Below are positions 34,576 to 43,052 of a DNA stretch of 64,000 nucleotides, one piece after another. The stretch's first letter is position 1. Each line of letters starts with the position of its first letter. The stretch is from positions 992,001 through 1,056,000 of the forward strand of contig NZ_JAMQON010000001.1 of assembly GCF_031624395.1 (NCBI RefSeq), given 5' to 3'. The stretch is from Halomicroarcula saliterrae (GTDB lineage: Archaea; Halobacteriota; Halobacteria; Halobacteriales; Haloarculaceae). A model generated the notes under the pieces. That model ran no database searches. It was given only the letters and a program-made list of their open reading frames with translations, and was not told the DNA's origin. The translations under genes were made by a program, and so were the position numbers.

Positions 34576-35412
34576 ATGCCTGATGCACACCACCGTGCCG
34601 CAGTCGCAGAGCGGGCCGCCAGAGCCGGGGGCGTCGTCGCTCGCCAACAGTTCCGTGGCGACGTCGCGGTCGAGACCAAAACGAGCAAGAACGACTTCGT
34701 GACCGAGACCGACCGCGACGCCCAGGCACAGGTCGTCGCGACCGTGCGAGAGGAGTTCCCCGGCGACCGGTTTCTCTGTGAGGAGGAACTGGTCACGCGG
34801 TCCGGTCCCGAGACGGCCGAGACGCCGCCGACGGGCGTCGATTCGGTGCCCGAGACCGGCGCCGCGTGGGTCGTCGACCCCATCGACGGGACCACGAACT
34901 TCGTGCGGGGGCTCCGGACGTGGGCGACGAGCGTGGCCGCGCTCTCCGACGGGGAGACGGTCGGGGCCGCGACGTACATGCCGTCGATGGGCGACCTCTA
35001 CGCGGTGGGTCCGGAGAGCGCGACCCGGGACGGCGCGACGCTGTCGGTGAGCGAGCGCACCGACCCGGAGACGTTCGTCGTCACCCCCGTCGGCTGGTGG
35101 GAGATGGACGACCGCGCCGAGTTCGGCCGGCTGTGTACGGCCGTCGCCGAGCGCTTTGGCGACATGCGACGCATCGGCAGCTTCCAGGCGACCCTCGCGT
35201 TCATCGCCGACGGCGCACTCGACGGGGCCGTCTGTCCGACGCGGACGAACCCGTGGGACACCTTGGCCGGTGTCTACATGGTCCGACAGGCCGGCGGCAC
35301 CGTCACCGACCTGGAGGGCGAGCGCTGGCGCCACGACAGCGTCGGGCTGGTCGCCTCGAACGGCCAGGCCCACGACGAACTGGTCGCAGCGGCCAACGCC
35401 GCGCTGGACTGA
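34576..35412 (+). CDS. Inositol monophosphatase family phosphatase
   Basis: 278 aa from the ATG at 34576. Metal-site motifs are the FLCEEE region, DPIDGTTNFVRG and WDTLAGVYMVRQAGG with the third metal Asp. KNDFVTETDRDAQ starts the family fold. Archaeal IMPase-like enzymes often also act on fructose-1,6-bisphosphate, or on inositol phosphate for archaeal lipids; the substrate cannot be fixed from sequence. A CDP-alcohol phosphotransferase gene occurs elsewhere in the window (62514). Confidence 0.92.
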   Translation: MPDAHHRAAVAERAARAGGVVARQQFRGDVAVETKTSKNDFVTETDRDAQAQVVATVREEFPGDRFLCEEELVTRSGPETAETPPTGVDSVPETGAAWVVDPIDGTTNFVRGLRTWATSVAALSDGETVGAATYMPSMGDLYAVGPESATRDGATLSVSERTDPETFVVTPVGWWEMDDRAEFGRLCTAVAERFGDMRRIGSFQATLAFIADGALDGAVCPTRTNPWDTLAGVYMVRQAGGTVTDLEGERWRHDSVGLVASNGQAHDELVAAANAALD

Positions 35413-35499
35413 CGCGGGACAGCAGTGCACCGGCGGGGTTCGGCGGACCGCGCACACGCGACCGGAAGCCTGAAATCGACGCCCGCCGGTCACACGGCC

Positions 35500-36648
35500 A
35501 TGAACACGTACGAGCGACTCAGCGAGGAGTACGGGCCCGCCCGGCTCTGGGTCGCCTCCTTCGTCGCCATCGTGGTCGGCACCGCGGCCGCGGCGGTCGC
35601 GATGCCGACACGCGTCTGGGACCGCTTCCTCTGGCACTTCTTCTGGGGCCCGGTGTACGCCGACGCGAAGTCAGCGGGCTGTGCGGTGATGACCGACAGC
35701 GGCCCCGAGCCGCTCTACCAGGGGTGTGAGGCCGCCGCCGCGGGCGGTCGTGTCGTCGCCGAACCCGGCTACACCATCGTCTCCGAGGTGGGGTACATGC
35801 TCATCCTGGTGTACATGCTCGTCGGCGTCTACCTCCTGCTCGAACGCCTCGACGTCGCCGAGGACCCAAACCTCTACTTCGCGTTCGTCCCGTTCATGCT
35901 GCTCGGTGGCGCGCTACGCGTCGTCGAGGACGGCACTGACCGCGCCGTGGAAGTCGGCATGGAGCCCCTCGTCCAGTACCCCCTGAGCTCGCTCATCATC
36001 AGCCCGGTCATCTACGGCACCGTCTTCCTCGTGACGCTGATGTCGTTGCTGGCCTGTCTGGAACTCGACCGCCGCGGCGTCGTCGACAGCTACTACCGAG
36101 CCACCGCCGGCGTGGGCGTCGCACTGGTCGTGTTCACGCTCGCCTACCTCACCGCGGGCGCGCTGACGACGGGGTACTCGACGCTGTACCCGTCCGTGCT
36201 CGTCTCGACGGTGGCTATCGCGTCGGGGCTCTCCTACGGGCTCTACTGGCTGTTCGCGAACTACGCCCCCGAGGTCAACAGCGGCACCGGCTACATCGGC
36301 CTGCTGGTCATCTGGGGCCACGCCATCGACGGCGTCGCCAACGTCCTGCTGGCCGACTGGCTCGACCTCCTGAACGTCCCGCTGACCTACTACCCGAAAC
36401 ACCCCGCCAACGCGTTCATCATCTCGACGACTGAAGCGCTCCAGCCGGCCGGCCTCACCGCCGCCATCGGCACCTCCTGGCCCTTCCTCGTCGTGAAACT
36501 CGCCGTCGCCTCGCTGGTCGTCTGGCTGTTCAACGAGGAGTTCCTCGACGAGAGTCCGCGCTACGCGCTACTCCTGCTCATCGCCGTCACCGCCGTCGGA
36601 CTCGGCCCCGGCACGAGGGACATGCTGCGGGCCACGTTCGGTATCTGA
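35500..36648 (+). CDS. DUF63 family membrane protein
   Basis: 382 aa from the ATG at 35500, about 8-9 hydrophobic segments. The region PGYTIVSEVGYMLILVYMLV and the LLGGALRVVEDG loop are typical of archaeal DUF63 proteins. Function unknown; presumed integral membrane. It ends 7 bp before the stop of the convergent YcaO gene. Confidence 0.88.
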   Translation: MNTYERLSEEYGPARLWVASFVAIVVGTAAAAVAMPTRVWDRFLWHFFWGPVYADAKSAGCAVMTDSGPEPLYQGCEAAAAGGRVVAEPGYTIVSEVGYMLILVYMLVGVYLLLERLDVAEDPNLYFAFVPFMLLGGALRVVEDGTDRAVEVGMEPLVQYPLSSLIISPVIYGTVFLVTLMSLLACLELDRRGVVDSYYRATAGVGVALVVFTLAYLTAGALTTGYSTLYPSVLVSTVAIASGLSYGLYWLFANYAPEVNSGTGYIGLLVIWGHAIDGVANVLLADWLDLLNVPLTYYPKHPANAFIISTTEALQPAGLTAAIGTSWPFLVVKLAVASLVVWLFNEEFLDESPRYALLLLIAVTAVGLGPGTRDMLRATFGI

Positions 36649-36655
36649 GGGCCGG

Positions 36656-38362
36656 CTACGGGAACGGGTGGTGCGCCCGGTCCAGCCGCGGTTCGAAGCC
36701 CAGCTCTTCCGGGACCCGCTCGGCTCGCTCGCCGAAGTACGCGTCCTCGAAGAACAGCGGCTGGGCGCTGGGACACAGCACTCGAACGGCCTCGAACCCC
36801 AGCTGTTCGAGGTCCGGGGTCGTGAGCCGAGTCGCGTACGGGTCGAGTCCGGCCTCGGTCACCCGCTCGACGAGCGTCGACAGCTCGGCCGCTCCCTCCG
36901 GGACGGTGTCCGGACCGATACTGGAGAGCGGAACCGCGGTCGCCGCGTCGGTGAGCGACGACACGGCGTCGGGCCGGCCGGCGTAGTGGCCGATAGCCCC
37001 GGAGGCGTCGCTCGCACCGTCGCGCCCCATCCCGCGTAGTTCGAGCCAGTTCTGTAGCGCCTCCTCCAGCGCGCCGACAGCGGCGGCCTCCGGGTCCAGC
37101 CCCGCCGACGAGCCGATGGCGAACTCGGGCCACGCCTCGCCGTGCAGGGCCACGGCGACGACCGGCACGTCCACGTCCTGTGTCAGCAACAGCGCCGTCG
37201 CGTCCAGCCCCTCCGAGCGGGCGCGACGGCGGAGCGTGTCGAACCCGTCGGCGTTCTCCACGACGATCTCCAGTGGCTCGTACGTCGAGTACCACGACAG
37301 CATCGCGGCGTCGCGCTCGACGACCTCGTACAGCCCCGACAGGAGCGCGTCGGTCTCCGAACCGCCCAGCCCCAGCCCGGTCGTCACCGGAGGCCGGACC
37401 ATCCGGGTCGGCGGCGGATAGAGGACCGTCTCGGCGGGGACGTCGACCTCCCGTGTAGTCCCCAGATGCTCCGCGGGCAGCCAGTGTAGCTCCGCGTCGA
37501 CGGGCCAGTCGTCGGGCCTGACAAAGGCCGACGGTCGGACGGCGTCGGCGACCTGCTCGGCCGCGCCCCGCGGGAGGCCGTCGGCGCGGTAGACGCCCGC
37601 CGCGTAGCGCTCGTAGCTCTCGCCGAGCGCCTTCATGAAGGCCGTGTCCCAGTCGCTTGCCACGCCGGCGGCCTGCTGGGGCGCCGTCACGTCGCTGAAG
37701 CGGTCGGTGTCGGCCACCGTCGCGAGGTAGTACGGCGCCGGAAAGGACTCGGCTTCGCCGACCTCGCTGACGATACCCACGCGCTCGTCCAGCCCGCCCT
37801 CGGCTCTGTCGAGGGCCTCGCGTTCGTACTCGGGGTCCCCGCCGTGCCGGAGCGTCCACGTCCGGGACCCGCCACAGGAACACCCCGGAACGGGGAGGAA
37901 CTGCCGTTCGGTGTGTGGCAGCTCGACGACCGTTCCGGCGAGGGCGCCGGTCCCCGCGAGCGCCTGCTCGATTCGTCGGCCGGCGACCGCGCCCGCGAAC
38001 CGCTGGGTCCCGCTCGCGGGCGCCTCGGCGGGCGGCTGTCGCTGGTCGACGTTCGCGCGTACTCGCTCGGTGAGACAGCGGTAACAGCCGGTCCCCGGGC
38101 CAAAGCCCGCGACGGAGGCGTCGGCGACCGGGACGCCCCCGATACCCCCGAGTTCCACGGCGACCCACGGCGTCGCCAGTTCGCGCGCCCGGTCGCCGGC
38201 GGTCTCGAACCGCTCCGAGGTGACCTGGTCGACCACGACCGCGAGGTCGGCGGGCGTTACGAGCGGGTCGTCCGCCCGGCGAACGGTGGCGGGGCTATCG
38301 CCCAGCGCCGCGACGAGAGACTCGACCGCCGGGCCGCTCCCGACGACTTCGACAGTAGTCAT
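36656..38362 (-). CDS. Fused E1-like/YcaO azoline cyclodehydratase (TOMM type)
   Basis: 568 aa. The N-terminal 170 residues look like the Ocin-ThiF/E1-like partner domain, with zinc-type Cys pairs CYRC (about 93-96) and CSC (about 160-162). The C-terminal part is a YcaO domain with ATP-binding Glu-rich helices: FMKALGESYERYAAG, LYEVVERDAAMLSWY and GALEEALQNWLEL. It ends in HHPFP, a short form of the Pro-rich tail of cyclodehydratases. Such fusions turn Cys/Ser/Thr of peptides into azolines. No dehydrogenase, protease or clear precursor peptide gene is next to it. It follows the TbsP-like gene after 31 bp and is probably in one operon with it. Confidence 0.85.
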   Translation of the reverse strand: MTTVEVVGSGPAVESLVAALGDSPATVRRADDPLVTPADLAVVVDQVTSERFETAGDRARELATPWVAVELGGIGGVPVADASVAGFGPGTGCYRCLTERVRANVDQRQPPAEAPASGTQRFAGAVAGRRIEQALAGTGALAGTVVELPHTERQFLPVPGCSCGGSRTWTLRHGGDPEYEREALDRAEGGLDERVGIVSEVGEAESFPAPYYLATVADTDRFSDVTAPQQAAGVASDWDTAFMKALGESYERYAAGVYRADGLPRGAAEQVADAVRPSAFVRPDDWPVDAELHWLPAEHLGTTREVDVPAETVLYPPPTRMVRPPVTTGLGLGGSETDALLSGLYEVVERDAAMLSWYSTYEPLEIVVENADGFDTLRRRARSEGLDATALLLTQDVDVPVVAVALHGEAWPEFAIGSSAGLDPEAAAVGALEEALQNWLELRGMGRDGASDASGAIGHYAGRPDAVSSLTDAATAVPLSSIGPDTVPEGAAELSTLVERVTEAGLDPYATRLTTPDLEQLGFEAVRVLCPSAQPLFFEDAYFGERAERVPEELGFEPRLDRAHHPFP

Positions 38363-38393
38363 GACCGCAAAAAGACGACAGGGGGAGAAAAAC

Positions 38394-39212
38394 CTAGGCT
38401 GCCAGGATGCTCTGTGCGACCGTCGCCAGCTCGTCGCCGTCGGCGTCTTCGAGGCGCTCGTCGCCCAGCATCAGACGCAGTCGCGGTCGGCCCACGTCGA
38501 TGGGGACTTTCTCGGTGTCGATGAGGCCCATGTCCTCCAGCTTCGTCTTCGTCCGCGAGAAGGTCGCCTTGCTCGCGAGCCCGACGTCCTCGCCCCACTT
38601 GCTGATGTCGTACAGCAGTTCGTTGTTGCGGGCAGCGACGAGCAGGCTGATGGTCACCTCGTCGAGACCGTCGCCGTCGCCGCGGGCGGTCGCCAGCGAG
38701 CCGAGCACGCTGTCGAAGTCCTCGGCGGTCTCCGGGCCGATCTCCGTCTCCAGCGTCGAGCGGACGCGAGAGATGGCGGGGGTCCGGAGCGTGTACTCCG
38801 CCGCGTTCTCCCACGTGCTCTCGTAGTACTCCGCCGCGTCGTCGACGAACTCGTCGTCGTCGGTGCCGAGTCCGCCGACGATGTCGCCGATGGTGACGAG
38901 CGCGTAGACGCCGTCGGCCGTCACGGCGACCGAGTGGTTCGGCACCGTATCGAGCAGTCGCATCGACAGTGTGCCGGCCTCGACGAGGTCGGCCGCCGTA
39001 CTCGCGACGAGGAAGTCGTCCATCACGTCTTTCAGCGTTCGCTCGTCCGCGAGCACGCGGACTTCGGGGGCACCGTCCTGTCGCTCCAGCGTCGACATCA
39101 GCGACGAAATCGTCTCCTGCGAGGGGTTGACCACGTAAATCGGCGTGTCTGTCTCGTCGAACACCGAGGATAGCATCGAACCGATGTCATCTTGCAGTAG
39201 GGTGGTACTCAT
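38394..39212 (-). CDS. tbsP: TbsP-like transcriptional regulator
   Basis: 272 aa from the ATG at 39212; an in-frame start 17 codons upstream is less likely. The N-terminal STTLLQDDIGSMLSSVFDET and the middle sensor-like alpha/beta region precede a winged helix-turn-helix (about 195-250: DISKWGEDVGLASKATFSRT, KLEDMGLIDTEKVP). This is how I remember haloarchaeal TbsP, which in Haloferax helps control gluconeogenic gene expression with TrmB. The identification is from memory. It sits between the CHAT gene and the YcaO gene on the same strand; the 208-bp spacer before it is AT-rich. Confidence 0.7.
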   Translation of the reverse strand: MSTTLLQDDIGSMLSSVFDETDTPIYVVNPSQETISSLMSTLERQDGAPEVRVLADERTLKDVMDDFLVASTAADLVEAGTLSMRLLDTVPNHSVAVTADGVYALVTIGDIVGGLGTDDDEFVDDAAEYYESTWENAAEYTLRTPAISRVRSTLETEIGPETAEDFDSVLGSLATARGDGDGLDEVTISLLVAARNNELLYDISKWGEDVGLASKATFSRTKTKLEDMGLIDTEKVPIDVGRPRLRLMLGDERLEDADGDELATVAQSILAA

Positions 39213-39420
39213 TGACCTATTATGTCTATTGACGCGTGAAACATTTAATTTCATCGGCCGCAACCGATTGAATTCGTCGCTGATTGTGTCATATCGACCA
39301 TCAAATCAGTACAAATATATCTATCAGATACCAATATTATGCAGGTATTCTTGATAATAACAATGGCTGAACACAATAATTTGATACGCAGTAGCTACCG
39401 GCCAGTTGGTACGTAACTTG

Positions 39421-41496
39421 CTAAAAGTTTGGGTCCAATCTCGCAGCGAGGTCCTCGGACCAGTGGAACTCGCCCTCGAAGATGACCGGCAGCGAAGCCG
39501 ACTCCAGCGTCTCGACCAGCGTCTCCGCCGACACCGAGAGTTCGGTTTCGGTCCCGTTGAGCGCCATCTGGCCGTCGAAGGGGAGGTCGTAGCTCTCACC
39601 GGCCCCCTGTGGCGTCATGACCTCGCAGGTGAGGTTGTAGCCGCGGTCGCCGTTGCTGACCTGGACGACAACGGGGTCGGTCGGGCCCGGTAACAGCGCG
39701 TAGGTCCCGTCGCCGACCACCGCGTAGTCCTTGCTCATCATGATGCGACGCCGCGCCAGCTGGAGCGCGCGCTGGATGCTGAACCCGTTCGAGAGCAGCC
39801 GGGCGAAGGCCGTCCCGACCATCGCGGCGTGGCTGTCGAGCACGTCCGCGAAGGTCACGGCCCCCGCGACCGAGCCCTGTTCGATGAGCGCCAACCCCTG
39901 TTCGTAGGAGCCACAGGCGTTCAGGAAGAACGTCCGGGTGCGGGACTCCGAGAGCGACTCCATCGAGAGGTTCCCGTCGGGACAGCGGAGGCCGTCGTCC
40001 TCGCAGTGACCGATGAAGTGGACGAAGTCGTTCTCCGACTCGAACACGTCCGCGAGGGCACCAGTGGTCAACTGGTCGGAGACGGTGACGTCCATCGGGA
40101 GGTCGGCCGCCCGGTATATCTCGGAGACGGCGTGGCGTTCGTCCGACATCTCCATATCGTTCAACACCACGGAGAGCTGGAGGTGGTCGGTCTCCTTTTT
40201 CCGGTAGCGGTACCGGTTCTCGTAGGCCGACGGCGTCGTCTTGAACGCGTCGATAGGCGTGCCCGGCGCCAGCCAGCCGGTGACCCGGCCGACACCGCCC
40301 TGTGGTTCCACCATCGCCGTCGGCTCGGCGGCCCCGCGCGTATAGGTGTCAGAGAGGGTCTTTTCGAGGAGGTCACGCCGGTCCAGCTCCGACCCGTCGG
40401 AGAGACAGATGAGACTCAGTTTGTCGAGCAGGAAGGGGAGACAGCGAGCGCGAGCGAGCGACGGGTCCGTGTGCGTCGAGAGGTGCCACTCCGGGACTGC
40501 CTCGTCGACGGCCGCTGTCGGCGCCTGCATGTACCGTTCGAGGCGGTCGGCCGGCGATAGCGAGCGGACGGTCTCGGGGTCCATCGAACACCGGTCCAGG
40601 AGTTCGGGGTCCGATTCGGGGTTCATCCGCCTGACCAGACAGTCCAGATAGAACTGTCGCTGGAGCATCTCGGCCACCTCGTTCTGGAAATCGGGGAACT
40701 GGCCGAACTCGTGGTGGACGTCTGTCCCCTCGGCCGTGAGCACCACCCGCTTGCGGTCCCCGACTGTCACGTCCGCGCCGAGATAGTACGCGAGCGGCGC
40801 GACGACGAACAGCGACTCCACGCAGGGTGGCGACCTGAGCTCGATTCCCGTCTCGGGCTTCGTGTTGGCGAGCTCAGTCGGAATCGACGTCGACTCGCCG
40901 GTCGTCAACAGGGGCGGGTGACCCCGCTGTCCGGGATGTGAGCGCGAGGGTGTGAGCGTGTGGTGTGCCGCGCTCAGATGCGAGAGCCCGGTCGCGAGTC
41001 CCGCCGGGCTCTCCCGGACCTGAACGTGGGCCGGCCCGATAGACGTGGACTCGCCGACGCCGACGACGACCCGCTGTTGGTCCCACATCGACAGCACGGT
41101 GTCGCTATCGGTCGGCCGCAGCGAGGCGGGCCCGTCGAACCGAATGTGGACGCGCCCCTGTTCCGCGGCGAGGGGACTGCGGGCACCTGCCCCCTCTGTC
41201 GTCTCGACGGTCGTCGAGAGGAGATAGGACCCTTCGGGCAGTTCGGACGCGGTAGTCAGTGTGTACTGGGCGTCACAGTCCAGCGCCGCGACCGTGGGCG
41301 CGGCCCCCGGTACGCGCAGCCGCGCGGTCCGGCCGCTGAAACAGTTGGTCGTGGCCCGTGGCACGGACTCCGGCGAACACTCGCGGCGCTCGTCGAGTTG
41401 CGCGAGCACTGTCGACAGCCCCGAGCGACCCTGCCGTGCAGTTCCGGTCGCGGGTCCCCGGTCCGCGGCCGCGTCTGCCACCCCCCAAGTGACCAT
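39421..41496 (-). CDS. CHAT-domain caspase-like protease
   Basis: 691 aa. The C-terminal third is a CHAT/peptidase C80-C14-like domain with the catalytic pair His497 in DFVHFIGHCEDDG and Cys528 in FFLNACGSYEQG, then the helix AARL-type segment VGTAFARLLSNGFSIQRALQ. The N-terminal 450 residues have no family I can name, with a beta-rich start and many Thr/Pro. No signal peptide or membrane helix, so cytoplasmic. CHAT proteases act in programmed death and defence, but need an activator and a substrate, neither of which is obvious here. The TATA box lies about 26 nt before the ATG, so the mRNA should be leaderless. Confidence 0.85.
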   Translation of the reverse strand: MVTWGVADAAADRGPATGTARQGRSGLSTVLAQLDERRECSPESVPRATTNCFSGRTARLRVPGAAPTVAALDCDAQYTLTTASELPEGSYLLSTTVETTEGAGARSPLAAEQGRVHIRFDGPASLRPTDSDTVLSMWDQQRVVVGVGESTSIGPAHVQVRESPAGLATGLSHLSAAHHTLTPSRSHPGQRGHPPLLTTGESTSIPTELANTKPETGIELRSPPCVESLFVVAPLAYYLGADVTVGDRKRVVLTAEGTDVHHEFGQFPDFQNEVAEMLQRQFYLDCLVRRMNPESDPELLDRCSMDPETVRSLSPADRLERYMQAPTAAVDEAVPEWHLSTHTDPSLARARCLPFLLDKLSLICLSDGSELDRRDLLEKTLSDTYTRGAAEPTAMVEPQGGVGRVTGWLAPGTPIDAFKTTPSAYENRYRYRKKETDHLQLSVVLNDMEMSDERHAVSEIYRAADLPMDVTVSDQLTTGALADVFESENDFVHFIGHCEDDGLRCPDGNLSMESLSESRTRTFFLNACGSYEQGLALIEQGSVAGAVTFADVLDSHAAMVGTAFARLLSNGFSIQRALQLARRRIMMSKDYAVVGDGTYALLPGPTDPVVVQVSNGDRGYNLTCEVMTPQGAGESYDLPFDGQMALNGTETELSVSAETLVETLESASLPVIFEGEFHWSEDLAARLDPNF

Positions 41497-41515
41497 GTGG
41501 TAACAACTGTGGGCT

Positions 41516-41552
41516 TATGCATTATATACGTACTGATAACATAGTATGCATT
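41516..41552. promoter_or_regulatory. Promoter and repeated ATGCAT site before the CHAT gene
   Basis: TATGCATT occurs at 41516-41523 and again at 41545-41552, both containing the palindrome ATGCAT. Between them is the minus-strand TATA box TATATAAT (41529-41522), overlapping the first copy. Two copies around a TATA box suggest an operator for a dimeric repressor of the CHAT gene. Confidence 0.5.
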
Positions 41553-41657
41553 TCTTTCCGACAGGTAACCTCCTCGTAAGTGCCCCGTATCTGCCAGTTG
41601 CTCACACGCCTGCGGGCAAAGGGTAGATTATTGACGGGCGCGTGCTGACCACACCAT

Positions 41658-42905
41658 ATGAGCTACGACACCGTCCGCGAGACGGACCCTGCTGTTGCAG
41701 ACGCGCTCGAAGGTGAGCGGGCTCGCCAGAACGACACGCTGGCGATGATCGCCTCGGAGAACCACGTCTCCGAGGCCGTCATGGAGGCCCAGAGCTCCGA
41801 ACTCACGAACAAGTACGCCGAGGGCTACCCCGGCGAGCGCTACTACGGCGGCTGTGAGTACGCCGACGACGTAGAGCAACTGGCCATCGACCGCGCCAAA
41901 GAGCTGTGGGGCGCCGACCACATCAACGTCCAGCCGCATTCGGGCTCGCAGGCGAACATGGGGGTCTACCTCGGTGTGCTCGAACCCGGTGACAAGATTC
42001 TCTCGCTGGACCTGACCCACGGCGGTCATCTCTCTCACGGTCACCCGGCGAACTTCGCCGGGCAGGTGTACGAGGTCGAGCAGTACGAGGTCGACGAGGA
42101 GACGGGCTACGTCGACTACGAGGGCCTGCACGAACACGCCGAGGAGTACGAGCCGGACATCATCGTCTCGGGCTACTCGGCGTACCCCCGGGAAGTCGAC
42201 TTCGCGCGCATTCAGGAGGCGGCCGACGCCGTCGACGCCTACCACCTCGCCGACATCGCTCACATCACCGGACTCGTCGCCGCCGGCGTCCACGAGTCGC
42301 CGGTCGGCGTCGCCGACTTCGTCACCGGTTCGACGCACAAGACGATCCGCGCCGGCCGCGGTGGCATCATCATGTGCGACGACGAGTACGCCGACGACAT
42401 CGACGCCGCCGTCTTCCCCGGCTCGCAGGGCGGTCCGCTGATGCACAACGTCGCCGGCAAGGCCGTCGGCTTCAAGGAGGCCCTCGAACCCGAGTTCGAG
42501 GCGTACGCCCAGCAGACCGTCGACAACGCCGTCGCGCTCGGCGACCGGCTCAAGGAGCACGGCCTCGACCTGGTCTCCGACGGCACCGACAACCACCTCG
42601 TGCTCGTCGACCTCCGGCCGTCCCATCCCGACACGACCGGCAAGGACGTGGAGGCCGCACTGGAGGACGCGGGCATCGTGCTGAACGCCAACACCGTCCC
42701 CGGCGAGACCCGCTCGGCGTTCAACCCCTCGGGCATCCGCGCGGGCACGCCCGGCCTGACGACGCGTGGCTTCGACGAGGACGACTGCCGCGAGGTCGCG
42801 GACCTCATCTACGACGTCGTCGAGGCGCCCCACGACGACGACGTCGTCGCCGAAGTCGGCGAGCGCGTCGACGAACTCACCGACGAGTACCCGCTGTACG
42901 AGTAG
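41658..42905 (+). CDS. glyA: Serine hydroxymethyltransferase
   Basis: 415 aa, full length. MIASENHVSEAVMEAQ, EGYPGERYYGGCEYADDVEQLA and TGSTHKTIRAGRGG with PLP-binding Lys228 are all present. It converts serine and tetrahydrofolate (or an archaeal pterin) to glycine and 5,10-methylene derivative. folD, 5 kb downstream on the same strand, uses that product, consistent with a folate-type one-carbon pathway in haloarchaea. Confidence 0.97.
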   Translation: MSYDTVRETDPAVADALEGERARQNDTLAMIASENHVSEAVMEAQSSELTNKYAEGYPGERYYGGCEYADDVEQLAIDRAKELWGADHINVQPHSGSQANMGVYLGVLEPGDKILSLDLTHGGHLSHGHPANFAGQVYEVEQYEVDEETGYVDYEGLHEHAEEYEPDIIVSGYSAYPREVDFARIQEAADAVDAYHLADIAHITGLVAAGVHESPVGVADFVTGSTHKTIRAGRGGIIMCDDEYADDIDAAVFPGSQGGPLMHNVAGKAVGFKEALEPEFEAYAQQTVDNAVALGDRLKEHGLDLVSDGTDNHLVLVDLRPSHPDTTGKDVEAALEDAGIVLNANTVPGETRSAFNPSGIRAGTPGLTTRGFDEDDCREVADLIYDVVEAPHDDDVVAEVGERVDELTDEYPLYE

Positions 42906-43052
42906 GGGTTCCCGCGGCTCTCGGTTCTCCTCGACGACTTCGCCGTCTGTCCCGTCGCGACTTCTGTTCGCCGAACGCCTGTTTCGTGCGCCGAGTGGAC
43001 GGTGTCGCGCCACCACCAGTTTCAATAGCTCCTCCGCGCGGGCACTGTACAC

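Noticed and set aside
39145-39354. Short open frame as a possible azoline precursor peptide
   Set aside because: Overlaps the start of the TbsP-like gene, has no ribosome site or leader/core layout, and its Cys/Ser content reflects the AT-rich spacer.
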